NCBI RefSeq assembly: GCF_902686445.1 | Contig: NC_062222.1 | Span: 139,270,596-139,334,595 of the forward strand | Length of the DNA: 64,000 bases | Reading direction: 5' to 3' | From: Sciurus carolinensis | Taxonomy: Eukaryota > Chordata > Mammalia > Rodentia > Sciuridae | Shown here: positions 10,766 through 24,792 of the stretch, piece by piece | Position numbering within the stretch: position 1 is the stretch's first letter | Layout of the letters: every line of letters starts with the position of its first letter | Notes under the pieces: model-generated | The model's database searches: none | What the model saw: the letters and a program-made list of their open reading frames with translations, nothing else | Told to the model about the DNA's origin: nothing | Program-made: the position numbers and the translations under genes

Positions 10766-12565
10766 AGCATCCCTGTCCTTCGAGGGGCCGTGAGGGAGGA
10801 GAGGAGAGGATGCTACAGAGCCTGGCCCACTTCAGGTGCACCCCCAGAGCCTGCAGGTCTGGCACATGCTTCCAGAAACATGAGGTGTTGTGATTGGAAA
10901 ATAGAGCCGGGCTCTGAAGACAGGCATGCTGTCTTTGTTAGCAAGTCAGCGTCAGGTCCTCTTGGGGAGGGTGGTGCTTCCACACTGTGCGCACCATCCC
11001 ACAAGGGAAAGCCCGCACAACCTGCACGTCTCCACCCCCCCAGAGAGCTAGGCTGGGCCCTGGGGTCCTGCAATGCCCTACCCAGTGTGCTGCTCCTGTA
11101 CCTATGGTGGGTCCCCTGCGACTCCATTGCATTGTCACAGTGACCTCCAGGAAGTACTGTGGGTAGCTAACTGGTCCCAGGTTCCCTCGGAAACAGGAGT
11201 GCCCTCCAGTGGGTGGCAGAAGTCAGAAAGAGGGGAAGCACTTGTGGAGAAGCCCCATGCAGAGGGGCTGTCAGTGGCAGAGGGCAGGGGCAACCTCAGA
11301 TAACAACCACAGGACCTGGACTCTGCTCGATGCCTGAATGAGCCGGAGCTCATTCTGAGGGTTCCCAGGGACAGCAGGGCTCGGCCCACACCCAGAACAC
11401 AGTGTCGTGTGAGGCAGAGCAGAGAGCCAGACCAGGGGCGTCCGAGCAGGGACTGATCTGAGGAGCAGGGCCACCTCAAGTTGCCGTTCAGTGGGTGTTA
11501 CTTGGCACGGGAGACGGGTGTTTAGGGCAACAGCAGTTCTCACAGGGCACAGGCCCTTCCTGGGAGAGGCTGCACCCCAGGGTCAGTTGACCTTTAGGCA
11601 TAATGTGGTGAGGAGGTGGTTTCTGCAAAAGGAGGCAAGAAGAAAAGGAGAGAAACAGAGTGGCTTCCTAATGGCCTGGTCTGGGCTGTGTGAGTGGCGT
11701 GTCCCCGGGAGCCCCAGGAAGAGTCCCCTCAGCAAGGCGACTCCCACAGCACTGGTGCTCCCCGATGGACAGGGCGAGTGTGCAAGAGCACTACGTGAGG
11801 CCTCTGAAGGACACAGATCCAGGCAGGAGGCTCAGCAGGCTGCCAAGGGCCGGGGCAGGGAGGAGCATCGTCGTTAACGGGGACAGAGTTCCATCCGGAT
11901 GGAGACGGTCATGCCCGAGAGTGTGAACATTCTCGCACCCAGAGCCCTGCGCTTAGAATGGCACCAGTGGCATCTGTTTTGTGTATTTACCACCATTAAA
12001 AAAAGTTGACTTCTAAACCATGGACCTTCAGTAGTAACTGCATTTGGGGTTTATAACAGGCTTGGCGGTAAATGCAGGACAGTGACCCGAGATAGGCATG
12101 GGGACGGTGTGGAGGCGGAGTGGCTGACACTTGAACATGACTGTGGAACTCAGGGCGGGCTGGCACCAGCTGCTGCAGTGACACAAAGAGACAGTAGCTG
12201 TTAGGCCAGCAGTGGGCGGGCACAGGGCCCTGCAGTTACCAGTCCTGCAGAGGGCAGGCAGAGGGTGAGGGGAGAGCAGTTGGGGCAGACGGGGGGTGGG
12301 TGTGGCCACTCAGGGTCATTTAGGAAGCTGCCACTGTGGGTCCTGGGGCATCTGCTCCCACCCCTGGGGTCAGCCTTCTCTGTGAAGTGGCTCTTAGTCA
12401 TGAAGCATCACTGCTGAAGGATGTGGTAAAGGAGAAAGGATCTTGCACGAGGCCCTGTCCAGGGGAGGCTTCCTACCTGGTAGTCCCAGGACCAAGACTG
12501 ATGGACTGGGCCCTGACCACATCTCCAAGCCAGCAAGGCCTGCTTTCCTACACAGAGAAAGCCTT

Positions 12566-12756
12566 AGGCTGGCACCTGCCTCTTATCTCAGTGACTCAGG
12601 AGTCTGTGGCAGGAGGATGGCAGATTCAAGGCCAGCCTGGGCAACTTAGTGAGACCCTGTCTTAAAATAGAAAATAAGCAGTCTGGGGATGTAGCTCAGT
12701 GGTAGAGTGCCTCTGGGTTCAATCCCCAGCACAAAATAAATAAGTACATAAATAGA
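12566..12756 (+). repeat. B1-dID SINE, complete
   Basis: Sense B1 (GGCTGGCACCTGCCTCTTAT to TTAGTGAGACCCTGTC), A-rich linker, then ID with a clear A box (TAGCTCAGTGGTAGAGTGCC) and B-box-like GGGTTCAATCC, then an A-rich tail. It is flanked by AGAAAGCCTT at 12556-12565 and 12757-12766, a 10-bp target-site duplication. Confidence 0.95.
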
Positions 12757-14334
12757 AGAAAGCCTTCCTTATTTTTGACGGTCAGTGATATCTAAAGAAG
12801 TGATCCATGTCACTGTAAACGACTTCAGACAGCCGGACAGGACAGAGGAGCCTGAGAGGCGTCTCCGTGGTTTTCCCCCAGATCTTTCTCTGTACATCCC
12901 TGCTTAGGTAATTTATGAAAGTGGCATGTTCTGGATGTTTCTGGAACACAAATCTGGCCAGGCTGCCTCCCAGCTTCCCAGCCTATCCAACCTCCATCAC
13001 CATCAGCCCCAGGAAAGTAGAGTTCTTGCCTGCCAGCCTCCCAGCCTCCTGGGTTTCCTCTTTGCCTCCAGGATCCCAGGGCTGGACGTGAGAGGGGAGG
13101 GGGCAGAGGGTAGGTGCCTCCTGGGGCTGAGACCCCTCTGTGGAGACTGACCCCGCTCACCCAGCTTCCTGAGCCTGCTGTGGGCCTCGGCAACTGCTGC
13201 TCCTGGCTGTGTTGTGCAGTGTCTGCCTCCATCTTCCCGTGACCGCCCTCTGCCTTCTTCACTGGCCCTTGGCCTGTCCTCCCAGATCTCCACAACCCCA
13301 TCCAGGATCCCTGCTTGACCACACCTGCAAACACCCTTTTGCCAAAGTCCATTCAGAGGGTCCAGGAGGACCAATATTTGGGGATGCCTCAGCCCACTAT
13401 AGCAGCCATGGTAGGAGGTGACCTGCCGAGCAAGGTGGGGTGCGAATCTGAGGGTCTAGAGTATGCCTGTGGCCACTCATGGTGGTCAGTGGAGAGGGTG
13501 GGTGCCTGGGGCTTTGGACAGCAATGACCACCTGCTTCCCAGCTCAATCTCACCAGAGCCTCTGCAGTGCCACCTCTCCTTAGAGGCTTTGGGGTTGCTT
13601 CGCACCTTGATTCTGGGTCCTGTCTCTATGGTGGACACCAAGGTCCAGGAAAAGTCAGGGAGTATCAGGCCTCTCAGCACCCAGCTGCTGGTCCCTGACC
13701 TAGTCAAGTTGGGGACAGCCAGTGGGCTCTAGGTGGGCCACATCTAGAGGTCAGAACACCCCTGGCTGATGTGGAGCAGGCTCTGGCTGTTGAACCATGA
13801 AGGACAGGGTGGACCTAGGGGCCGGGGAAGAGGGGCCAGTGCTGGTGGGAGGAAGGGAACTGGGGTCCCCAAAAGGGGACACCCGTGCACCTCATAGGCC
13901 ACTCACGTCCACTGGCAAGAAGAGTAGGCATGCTCAGCGCCCGCTGCCAGGCGGATAGTGGCATACCTGGGGGCTCCCTTCCTTCACCCTTCGTGTGCAC
14001 CGTGTGCTGAAATCGGCAGGCTGTGGGACCAGCAGTGGCAGGGACCGAGGGGCCTGGAAGGCTCCCGTCCACGCCACCTCCATCTTGTGCGGCTTTCTTA
14101 GTTCAGCCCGGAGAAGTGGAGCCCCGCAACTTCACCTGGACACAGTCTCCATCTAGGACAATGCCTGCCATCAAAGGTCTTCCGCGTGGTTCCTGGGGCT
14201 CTCCAGCCTCCGGTTCACCCCTTGCGGGGCTCCTCTGGGCAGAGGGATGGGGAAGGAGCGTACTTGTGGAAGAGGAGGTTCAAGCAGACGTGGCCGCCTC
14301 CACTACCCCATTGATAGTCTGTGCTCTATTTCTT

Positions 14335-14545
14335 TGTCGCTAGGATTTTTTTCCATGAGATAATTGTTCTGGGGTCAACATTATTAGGAGTGACCTTGAG
14401 GAACTAATTGGGAAACTGACTCTGAAAGCTTTTAATTTGCTTCTTTTGATGGGATCCATGTTTAATACAGTTGTAATGCCTGTTTTTATGTGTCTTGATG
14501 TCTTGAATTTATTCTGAGGCTTTGAAGGAAATTTATGGGTAGCAT
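14335..14545. other. AT-rich unique stretch, possible conserved non-coding sequence
   Basis: About 210 bp of AT-rich sequence inside GC-rich intron, without repeat signature or open frame. It could be a diverged repeat or a regulatory element. Confidence 0.2.
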
Positions 14546-15465
14546 CCCTGTGGGGTAAATCGAGACAGCCTGCTCAGAGGGGGGGTCCACACGAGCTGCT
14601 TCCTAGATTGGAGCTGTGTTGAGGCCCACAGTGGGTGTTGGCAGGGATGGGCGGCTGAGCCATCACAGGTCTTGCCTCGGTCACAACAGGTCTGTGTCCA
14701 GGCAACCAGGGTCCCAGTGGCCTCCAGGGCTTCCCACGCGTATAGGTTCTGCTGTGCTGCCCACAGCCCTGGGCCAGGAACCCCCTCTCTGTAACTTTAA
14801 AACCCCTGTTCCTCCTGGTCAGTTGTGAGACTGAGGAGCATGTGTGTGGGCAGCCAGGTGACCCCTGGTAGTCCATCAGGATGGACACTTGTCATTGTTA
14901 CCTGGCCACTTTCACTTTAGTTTTGTTAGATGCTCTCTTGGCAGGGGAAGCATGGGACACTTGCTCACCATGTGACCTCTTTAGTATGCCAGAACCTTCT
15001 ACATCCACTCCACCCATGTGCCCGTGGGATCTGGTATGTCAAAAGCCCTGTCCCCTGGGGCCTAGGGCGAGGGCCCACACTGGCTTGGGTAGGGTTCTTG
15101 CTCCCTGCCTCAACCTCTGGGTCCTGAAGGGTAGAGCTGCCCTCACCCTGGAAGGCCCTCCTGCGAGCTGCCTTTCCCTCTGGGCTCTGCTTCTGGCCTG
15201 AGAGGTGACAGAGCCTTGTCACTTTGGGTCCCTTGACTCTCAGCCTTCTCCCTGTGAGGTTTCATGGAAGACTGCCTGGGCCTCACTCTGCTCTGTCCTT
15301 CCACGCCTCCTGAGCTCCCAGTGCTGTGTGTGATCCCCTGGGTGTCCTCAGACAAGGCTCAGTTGGCCCTGGCCTGGGGTGAGAACGAGCCCACACAGTG
15401 TTTGTGGGGACGCTGAGTGTACCTTGTGGGAGACCCTCAGAGACTCCCTTTGAGATGGGAATCGT

Positions 15466-15598
15466 GGCCAGGCCTGTTGTCCCAGCTGCTCGGGAGGCTA
15501 AGACAGGAGGATCACTTGTGCCCAAGAGGTCAAGACCAGTCTGAACAATATAGTGAGACCCTCGTCTCAAAAAAGAAGACAAACACAAAAACCCCCCA
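15466..15598 (+). repeat. B1 monomer SINE
   Basis: Alu-like B1 body (GTGGCCAGGCCTGTTGTCCC to ATAGTGAGACCCTCGTCTC) with an A-rich tail. No ID half follows. Confidence 0.85.
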
Positions 15599-16179
15599 TA
15601 AAAACTCCCTTTTGCCAGTTTGAGATCCACTGGCAAAACCAAGTCCTGGCTTTTCAGATGGGTCCTGTGGGTGCCTGGCTTTCACACCAGAGATGGGAGG
15701 ACAGGTTGAGAGGGTCCCAGCACGTCCCTGCAGCGCTGCCCAGCGCCACCCCTGCTTGTCCCAGCTCTAGCTCTGTCTGCATAGAGCGGACATGCAGGGC
15801 TGGCCAGGTGAGGTGGGCCTGCTCAGCAACTAGCTGCAGAGAGCCTTTGGGACCCACATTTAGCAGCACCTAAGAAAAGAGAAATGTGCACCCCTCTTAC
15901 AGTCCACTCACGGATTGTTCTAGAAGATGGTCATGCAGGGTGCAAGGGGGCGGGAGGCATTGGGGGCAGCTTTGCTCAGAGCCGCAAAGCCTTACCTAAG
16001 TGGCACTGGTAACTGGTAGAGCGTGGCGTCATTGCGTGGAGGCGCACAGAGGCACTGGGCGGCCGGTGTGGGGAGAGTGGGTGGGGGACGCCTGTGGCAG
16101 CACTGCCTTGGGTGGGGTCGACCCTGGGTTTGATCCTGCTGCCACAGAAAATGTGTTTGATTAAAAATACAAATGTACG

Positions 16180-16265
16180 TTGGTGGAGTGGTACACACCT
16201 GTGATCCAGTGACTTGGGAGGCGGAGGCAGAAGGGTTGCAAGTTCAAGGCCACCCTGGGCAAGTG
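16180..16265 (+). repeat. B1 monomer fragment
   Basis: 'gtggtacacacctgtgatcc', then AGTTCAAGGCCACCCTGGGC, matches the left part of B1. The 3' end is missing. Confidence 0.75.
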
Positions 16266-19200
16266 AACCACCCCACCTCCACCTGTGTGCTGGCAGGTGG
16301 TTCTGAGCAGTGCTCCGGTCCTGCCATTTCCTTCTCGTGGCAGCAGCTGTAGCTGGTCCTACTGTCCTTGTGCTTTCTTGCGTTTTTTGAATAAAAATTC
16401 ATACCAGTCACATATTACTTCTGTAGATGGAAGTTAGAAAAGCAGAGGGATCTGGACTTCCGGTTGCCCTTCCTTCTGCAGAGCTGGCGAGGGAGGAGCT
16501 CCTGCCGAGGAGAGCCTGTCTGCCCTCCTCTCGCACTTTGCTGGGGCTCCAGGCGAGCTGGTCAGGGCTGCACTCTGCAGGGGCAGCCGGTGTTCTCTTG
16601 GAGCAGCAACCTGCCTCTCTGCACCTGCTCCTGGCCTCCCCACGTCCCTGTCACTGCCACCACGGAGGCCAAGGTCATCATCTCTGCAGACAGGAAAGCG
16701 TGTCCCTAGGACTCGGCCTGCAGGTCTCGGCCTTTTCTGGTCCTGCAGAGGTTAGCCCAGGAAGCTTTATGCACAGACCTATAGGCTGGACCTTTGGAAA
16801 TTATGTCTCATCATTTTGTTCTACTCCTTGGGCCAGAATCAGTGTGTTTATAGTGATTGTTATGTGTGAGTCGTGCCATCAACGTAACCCAAACAGGTTT
16901 GTCTTTCCACAGTCACAGCTCACCGAATGGCAATGACTTCATAGGCTACCCACTCTCAGCCATGGCGGTTCACTGGACACGTGCGGGTCACCTGGTAGCC
17001 TTGGGCTCCGCAGCCACAGGTCCTTTTCTCCCATCTTAATTTCAACGTCTGTGACACTAAAGTCACACGTCACACTTGACATGGTTGCACATACGGGTCA
17101 CAGAAAGGCAAAGAAAGTGTCAAGGCAGGCCCAGCGTCCTGGAGGCTGAACCAAGAGCCAAGGCAGAGAGCAGAATGGAGGCCAAGCAAGAACTGCCGTG
17201 GGTGGACGGACACACGCAGGAGGCTAGGAGGACGTGCTCCGGGTGGGGCTGTGAGCGAGAACTTACTCTAGGCTAGGGTCTGGGTGGATAGCGGTTTCAG
17301 CGCATCAGCTTGGGGTGTTGGCTTGGAGTGGACTGTGTGTGGTTACCATGGGCAGGAGAAACCGCAGTCTGTCTGCTGAAGGCCAGGGCACAGATCTGGA
17401 GGTTCGTCACAGAAGCAGTTTTCCTAGAGAAGGCCTGTGACAAGTGCCAGGAGACAGGGTCAGGGTGCCATGTGTCCAGACTCTGGGGCTCCTCCTCCTG
17501 TGGGTCTTGAGTGAGAGGTGGTGTCTGGTGTTGCTGATGTGATTTGGGATGCCCCTGTGTCCGGGTGCTTGACAGTGTTTACCAGCTGTGTGCTTGGCGT
17601 GCGGGCAGGGTGGTTCTTCACCTGGACAAGCCAGGCCTGGCATCCTCCGCCCTGGCCTTGTTCACTGTCAGGCAGCGTCATTTACACCTGACCCTTGTTG
17701 GATGACTCCATGCACAGGGCCTGAAGCTCTCAGACACACTTTCCTACAAAGTCAGTTTCCTCCTCTCAGATGAAGGAGATTCCTTTTGAAAAGTTCCTTG
17801 CAGCCTGGGTTCCTGAGAGATTCTTGAAGGTGCTGGGAGGAAGGGGATGTTGGAATTGCCTTCTCACCTGCCTCACTGGGGCCCCTCTTTGCAGGGCAGC
17901 AGCCCTGGGGGAGGCAGTACTGGTGACAGCTGGCTCTTGATGTGAGAACAGGCCCCTTGGTTCTTGAGAAGCTAAGAAACTCATTCCTCTTCCAAATCTA
18001 AATGTCACAGTTGTAATACTCCAGGAATCCCAGCCTCTGCGATCTTGTAAGCTTATGTGTTCGTGTGTTCTGCCGATTCTCCCAGAGGCTTCCAGTTCGT
18101 TCAGCACAGGCTGAGAGTCACCTGACCCTGGTCTGCTCTGGGCAGAAGCTGGGTTCAGAGATTTCTTGTGTTGGCAGGTAAGGACACACAGGCCCTGCTC
18201 ACGGCTCTTCATTGGATTTGAAGGGTCCGAATCCCTTAAAAAGTCCCTCCCCCTTTCTATAGCTGCTCATTCTCTGACCTGGGTTCAGCACTGTGCACTG
18301 GGGGCTTGCCACCCTAAGATCTGCCTGTTCCCGAAGCCCCAGGCTTAGCCAGCAGCCTCCGGACTCTGGCTAGCCTTGCTGGGTGGGCCCCTGACTGGTT
18401 CTTCTCAGTGACCACAGACCTCCAGGGCAGGCCTGCCCTGTGGAGGAAGGGTTCTCTGTGGAGGGCCTCCAACACTGCTCTAGGCTGCCTCCCTGGGGGA
18501 GTGTGGGGGTGGGAGGGGTGGGTAGGCCTGAGTCTGACTCAGCTTCAGTTTGCCTCTTTTTGGGAATACTTGAGATCTGTGGGCAGACCTTGTGCATGCT
18601 TGTGTTGACTGGTCCCAAGTTATGTGGCTGAGTGAGTAGGGAGGGCTGCAGAGCTGTGTGCATAGCTTTGCTGGGCTCTGGGTGGATTTGCTGGCCCAGC
18701 AGAGGAACAAGGAGGAGAGCCAAGAGTGGGTGTCCACGGCCTGCCTTCCCAGCCTTAACATCTGCTGAGCACGAGCCAGTGACCAATGGCACAAGAGCCA
18801 CACAGGTTCCACCCCAGGAACCGTAAATGCTGGGAACACATAGCAGGGACCCATCCTGGCCCCGGAGACTGTGGAGGCGAAGAAGTAAAAGGTACCAAAG
18901 TACAGTTGAGAGGTCCCAACAAGTGTCACAGGACTTCCAGGGGTAGAGAGTGGAGGGAAGAAGGATGGAAGAAGAATGTGGGGACATGGGAGCTGAGAGT
19001 GTCCTAAAACTGAAGGACAGGCGTTGGAGGTGAAGTAGTGTGCATTCCACACAGGATGGATGGGAAAGAACCCTAGGAGGTGCAGGGCACTGGGGCTCAG
19101 CTGGAGGGCAGAGGAGACTGTGGGCTGGGTGGAGGTGAGACCCCTGCAGGCCTCTGCTCACCCGAGTGCTTCTGGACAGAGCTTCTGCTGTGGACTGGGC

Positions 19201-19494
19201 CATGCCAGACCTTTTTTCGGGCAGGCAGACAGAGTCAGGCAGTCCAGCCATCTCTGATGTTCCTTGTGGGCTCATTACTGTGGGACGAGTGTCTGCCGAG
19301 AAGCCCAGGGAAAGGGGGAACCAGGGCACAGCAGGGAGGGCACCAGGGTCTCAGCTATTGATCCTTAAGAAGCTTTGTGTGTCTAAGGCAGAGGTGAATG
19401 CGAAGCTCCAGCTAGTGCCTCCTGCAGACATGGGACTCAGGCCTCAGGTGCATGGTGCCTGTGCCATTTAAAGTTTCCTGGTAGCCATGTTAAA

Positions 19495-19518
19495 CAAACA
19501 AACAAACAAACAAACAGT
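19495..19518. repeat. (AAAC)n microsatellite
   Basis: Six tandem AAAC units followed by A-rich sequence. Confidence 0.9.
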
Positions 19519-19878
19519 AAAAGAAACAGGTGAATTATTTTAACAGCATATTTTGTTTAGTTAGCTGGATTTAGACTGTTGTGTTAATGATAACATGAGG
19601 CCTCAGAATTCACACTGCTTTACATGGACAGCACCCCATTTCTGGTCCCATTCGGGGGCCCTGTGGCTCTGTGTGATGATACCTGCCCTGTGGAGGGTGG
19701 GGTCCAGGTCGCTTGCTGACCAGTGCCCTTGAGCTGGGGGAAGTGGGGCCTCTCCTGTGCTAGGTGATGGTGACCTGGTCCTGTGCCCCAGGGCAGGTCG
19801 TTTGTGCCTCATCTTGTTCCATGGAAAACCGGAAGGTTAAGTGTCTGAGGTTATTTCTACAGTCAAAAACTGCATTTG

Positions 19879-19966
19879 GGCTATGGGCGTAGCCAGTGGT
19901 GGGGTGCTCATGCCTAGCCTCGGTGATGCCCCGAGTTCAGTCCCCTGCACTGAAAGAAAAACTGGA
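19879..19966 (+). repeat. ID-type SINE, diverged
   Basis: 'gggctatgggcgtagccagtggt', then CGAGTTCAGTCCCCTGCAC and an A-rich tail, gives a degraded sense ID. Confidence 0.65.
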
Positions 19967-22797
19967 GCATAGGCTGCATCTCCTGGTCCACCTGGGGTGA
20001 CGGAGTGGGCGCTTCCCAGCCTTGGGTCCTGTCTTCCGTCCGTGCGGGGCGTCGTCATCAGGGAGGCGCTGGGGCTGGGTCCGGGGGGCTGAGCATCAGT
20101 TCAAAGACACAGCCACCTTCCTTTCCTCCCCCTTGGCCTGTGGACCTTTGGGTAGTGCTCTGAAGGTGCTGGGCCACTCAGGCTGACCAGGTAGGCTCTG
20201 GGGCCTGTCAGGGCTGTGGACATTGGGTCGATACTGTGTCCAGGCTGCTTGGAGTTTGACCTTGGGAGGGTGGGCTTTGGGCTTGTGTGGCATCCTTTGT
20301 CCAGGTGGGCAGTGTGTTCTGCTGCCCCAAGCCCAGCCTTTCCATATTTAGCCCTGAAGTTCCCACTGCCTGTCTTTGTGTGGAGGGAGGGACAGCTGGA
20401 GCTTGGACCCCTCCAGTTTTGTGCAGGGGTGATGCTGTGCTAGAGGGGCAGGGTTGTGCTGGCCATGGTCATCATAGTCTACTGCCTTCAGATGGTTCCT
20501 GCATGGCTGCCTCACCCTGGCTAGCCCCCTCTTCTGGACCTTCAATTGGTGTCCTGTCACCAAGCAGGCCCAACCCTCATGTCCTGGGGGCAGGGGCAGC
20601 TGGCTGTTGGGCCAAGTCCAGGTCCTGAACGACTTTCCCTGGTGAACTTCCTGGTGGCAGCTGGAGTGCAGTGGGACTGCCTGTCCAGGTGGGTTCCAGC
20701 CCCTTAGACCTGCCTGCCTGCCAGTCCTGCCCCCTGCCTTGGGAATGGCCCTGAGCAGCCTGGGTTATCAGCAGGCGCCAGGGCTGCTGCCATGCCCTCC
20801 AGGGACATTTTAGCAGACTCTGGCTTGCAGTGCCACACCTGGAGGTGTCCCTAGAGTGATTCCGATTTGTCCTGCTGGCCCCAGGCAGCCCCTTCCACCA
20901 TCCCACCCCTGTGTCCCTGAGCTGTGCCCTGGTCTTCATGGTTCCCTGAGCTGCCATGAGACTGTGCAGGCAGCATGACCTGTCCCCTCCTTGCCCAGGC
21001 ACCTGCTGGTCTGCGTTCTATCATCATATGTAGCTCGTATCCCCAAATGTCATAGGACCACAGTCACAGCACAGGATGGACTCATGGTCTGGCTGCGTTA
21101 GTGCAGCCTGTTTGGGGGTTCACATGTTAGAACACCTGTAAGCCCTTCAACTGGCCTCTTGAGACCAGGCCAGCACTCTGCCACGGGTCCCCTGGCTCCT
21201 CCCCACGCTGAACTGTCTGGGACTGGGTGCAGTGCCCTTTGTTCCCTGGTCTCGTGTTGAATCATGGGGCTCGTTTCCTGGTTGGGCTGTTGAAGTCAAG
21301 GATCTTTTGATGAGCAAACTTCTTAACACTGATGCAGGGCAGCTTGCTGATGGTGCGGCCCAGGTTTCTGTGAGCTGTGTAGGCCAGACCACTCAGCTGA
21401 AGCTTGCTCGGTGCGACATGAAGTGAGGCCTGAGAGCCTTTCTTCTGTGCTGGGCACTGCTGTTGAAGTTATTCTTCATTCCCCATTTCTTTGCCAAAAA
21501 TTGGTTGGCCACGTACATGTGGGATTATTTATGGATTTATTTTTGGATTTATTTTGTGAGTTAATTCCCCCAGCACAGTGACAGCCTGGACCACCCTGTA
21601 TATCCCACACCCCCCCAATGGGTGCTGCCTCTGGGTCCAGCCCAGGATTCTGTGAACTGAGGCTGCGTGTGCAGGGAGAAGGTTCTACCTCATGACACTC
21701 TCTGCCTCGTGAGGAACATCTCCAGCGTTGGGGCCTGCTCTCCTCTTTCATTGCTTGTTCTGGTTTGGATTGTCCAATGCCCCTTCCTTTGGGGCCTGGG
21801 TGCCAATGTCCATCAGGTGGGCTCCCCTGTGGACATGGACTGTTCTCCTCCCTGGCCTCGGCCCTGTCTGACTCTGGGAGGGCCTGCCCTTGGGGTCCTC
21901 TCCTTAAGCCCCAGCCCAAACTTCAGCATGTAGCTCCTGGGCAGTGGGGCTGGAGGCAGGAGGTGGCTGCCAAGGAGGCTGCCTGGGCTCCAGTTCCTGC
22001 CTCTATCCTGGGGCAGGTGGTGGGGCAGGGAAGGCAGAGGGCGTGGGGAGGTAGCTGGCAGGTGCAGGAGGGCTCAGGGCCTGTGGGGTTCGCAGGAGTT
22101 GATTTGCCCAGGGCTGGTGAAGGGAGGCTTTGGGTCTTCTGTTTTGTCTTCTTTTCTCCCTGACGGGAGCGTCTGCTTCTTTGAATCACTTTCCTTGGAT
22201 CCTCTTGAGCAGACGCCTCTTTGGTTCTCTCCTGCCATATGTTGAACTGCTAGAACATTCCTCTAAAATGGGTAAAAACCAAGTGGGTTCCTACTGGCTG
22301 CTCTGCCGAGGTCCCTGTCTCTGGAACCTTCTGGAACCGCAGTTGTTAAGGGGAGGGGACCTTGGTCAGTGTCCTTACCCCCAGGGGGCAGGCAGCGCCT
22401 TCTAGTCAGCCCTGAGTTTGGTGGGCCACTTTTGATAATTTGAAGGTCAACCACAGCACAGGGGAAGAATGTGAGGGGCAGGGTGGGGCTGCAAACCTGA
22501 GGCCTGCCTCTGCCACCTGCAGCTGCAGGGCAGGGGCCGGCTGCTCTTGGGGAGCTGCGCCACCTCCTTGGGCCCCTGTGCCTTCTCCCTGCTGTGGCTC
22601 CACTCCCAGCTCCCTCTCCTCCCGCCTGACCCAGGCCAGCTGCCTGCTCTCCCAGCAAGCCACCCTACCCAGCCTCTCCTGGTAAGGAGTGGCATTGAAG
22701 CCCAAGAGAATCAAGTGATAAGAAGTGCTGGGCCTGTCCAGCTCTGCCTCAGGCTGTGATAGGAACTCGTGTCACAGTCTCGCACACAGACCCTGTG

Positions 22798-22915
22798 AGT
22801 CACCTTGGTGGATGGGGTACTGCGTCCTCTTGGGTCCTCTTGGTGGTTAGGGGGTGCTGTGTTCTGTTGGGTCACCTTATTGGATAAGACGCGGTGTCCT
22901 CTTGGTGGTGGGACG
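22798..22915. repeat. Short minisatellite, 35-37 bp unit
   Basis: Three imperfect units plus a partial one, beginning GTCACCTTGGTGGATGGGG and ending GTCCTCTTGG. Confidence 0.7.
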
Positions 22916-24611
22916 CTCTGGAACTCTGCATTCCACAGAAAGAAAAAATACCATGACCAGGTCTAGTCTGCACGTTTCCATGGCTACACAGAAGCGAGGC
23001 AGAGTGGCGGCACTCCTTCCATTCCAGGGAGCAGTCAGAGGGTCATCATGGTGACCTCTGGGTATCAGGGCCCCAGACAGCACATAGTACAGTGTCTCCT
23101 GGCACCACAGCCCAGGAGAGCTGGGGGTGGAGCAGGAGCTGGCTTCCAGTCAGTGGGCAGGATTCAGGTCGAGGCGTCTCCACCTGCCAGTGCTGCACCT
23201 CGTCAGTGGAAGATTTGGCAGAAGAGAGTGCCCAGAACGTGGGGTGTGCCCGTGGGGAACCCTTCAACCTCCAGGCGAGACCCAGGGCAAGTGAGCCCAG
23301 GACCATGCCTGTCCACAGCTGGGCAGCAAGGCTCTGCAGCCCCTCCCTGTGTCCAGTGGGCCGTAGGCCAGGGCGATGCCAGGGCAGGTCTAAAGGAGGA
23401 CTCCTGGCCGTGGGATTTCTCTGTGGCCCTGGACAGCAGCAAAGGCAAGCCCCTCCTCCCTGCCTGGTGGTGGGCCACCCGGGCCATCAGCTGGGTGGAG
23501 CAGTGCCTTCCTTCGGCCTGTGCAGTGACCAGGCAGCACTAACCCTCAAGATGCGTGCCTTCCCGTCTAGTTAGGTGTCTGCATGGCTGCCTGTGCTGGA
23601 GCCTCAGGAGGACGCTTCCTGCCTCCTACAGCATCTAGGGACTCTCCTGGACCTCGCTGCAGTCTCCATGTCCATTTTCACAGGTGTTTTTCATGTGTCC
23701 TTGCCCTTCCGGGGACCATGGACATTGGATTTAGGGGCCTCAGGCTGAGACTCTTCACTTCTTTCTTTCTGCAAAGACCATTTTCCAAATAAGGTCATAT
23801 TCACAAGTTCTGGTTGTACTTTTTGCAAGGCCATTATTCAACCCATGGTGGGTTTCTGGGGGTCCCAGCACAGGCCTGGGGGCACCTGTGTCTCCTGTCA
23901 GGGCCTCCTGATGACAGTGGTGCCTCCCAGCCTGTCTGCCCTGCCCCTCACTTTAGTGAGGTATTTAAACTGCAGTGAGGAGGTCCTGCCCACCAGAAGG
24001 AAGGGACTGCTCTTGGCTGTGTGTTTACACAGCCACAGGAAAGCAGATCTGGTCACAGAACAGGGCTTCTCTCCCCTCAACTCACCAGTCTCACTGGGAG
24101 GAGGGGTGGCGGGGACGTGCCTCGCAGCGTCACTTCCTTGTGGCAGGCAGGTGCCCATGGAAGAGGCACCAATAGCCACATGCACGTGAGAGCATGCCTG
24201 ACCTCGCTCATCACCAGGGGAGGAAACCAAAGCCTCTACCAGGCGCCACTGCACACCCACTGGGTGGCTGGAGCCAGTGTCAGCTGATCACCTGCGTCTG
24301 CGAGGACGTGAAGTCGGAGCCCTCAGCACGTGCTGGTGTTGAGTAGTGCTTAGGAGGTGCAGCCTCTTTGGATGCAGTCTGGTGATTGCAGGGCCAGGAC
24401 CTCCTCTTCCAGGTCTGTACTCAAGAGGACTGAAAAGCACCTGCACACAGATGCTCCTCGGCAGCAGCACTGTCAGTGACGCCAGAGAGTGGACGTGACC
24501 CCAAAGCCCACAGCGGGTGACAGACAGCGAGGCAAAGCCTGGCGTCTCCAGAGCTAGAATGAAGAGGAGAGAAGGCACAACATCTGAGTCTGTGTCCTGT
24601 TACCTGTGTTC

Positions 24612-24792
24612 ATGCCGGGTGCTGTGGCCTCTCCTGTGATCCCAGCACCTTGAGAGGCTGAGGCAAGAGGACTGCAAGTTTGAGGCCTGCCTGGGCAACT
24701 CTGCAAGACCCTGTCAAAATAAAAAACGAAAAAGGTTGTGGGTGCAGCTCAGTGGTAGGTTCAATCCCCACTACAAACAAAACAAAACGACC
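24612..24792 (+). repeat. B1-dID SINE with deletion in the ID half
   Basis: Sense B1 followed by ID (GTGCAGCTCAGTGGTAGGTT). The bases normally between the A box and the GGGTTCAA motif are largely missing. Confidence 0.85.

Noticed and set aside
12670..12735. tRNA gene
   Set aside because: Box A and B motifs belong to the ID half of a B1-dID SINE; no full cloverleaf, and a tail and target-site duplications are present.
21723..24260. Several 110-165 codon frames in both directions
   Set aside because: Overlapping frames of similar length on both strands are expected in GC-rich intron; no domain or splice structure supports them.
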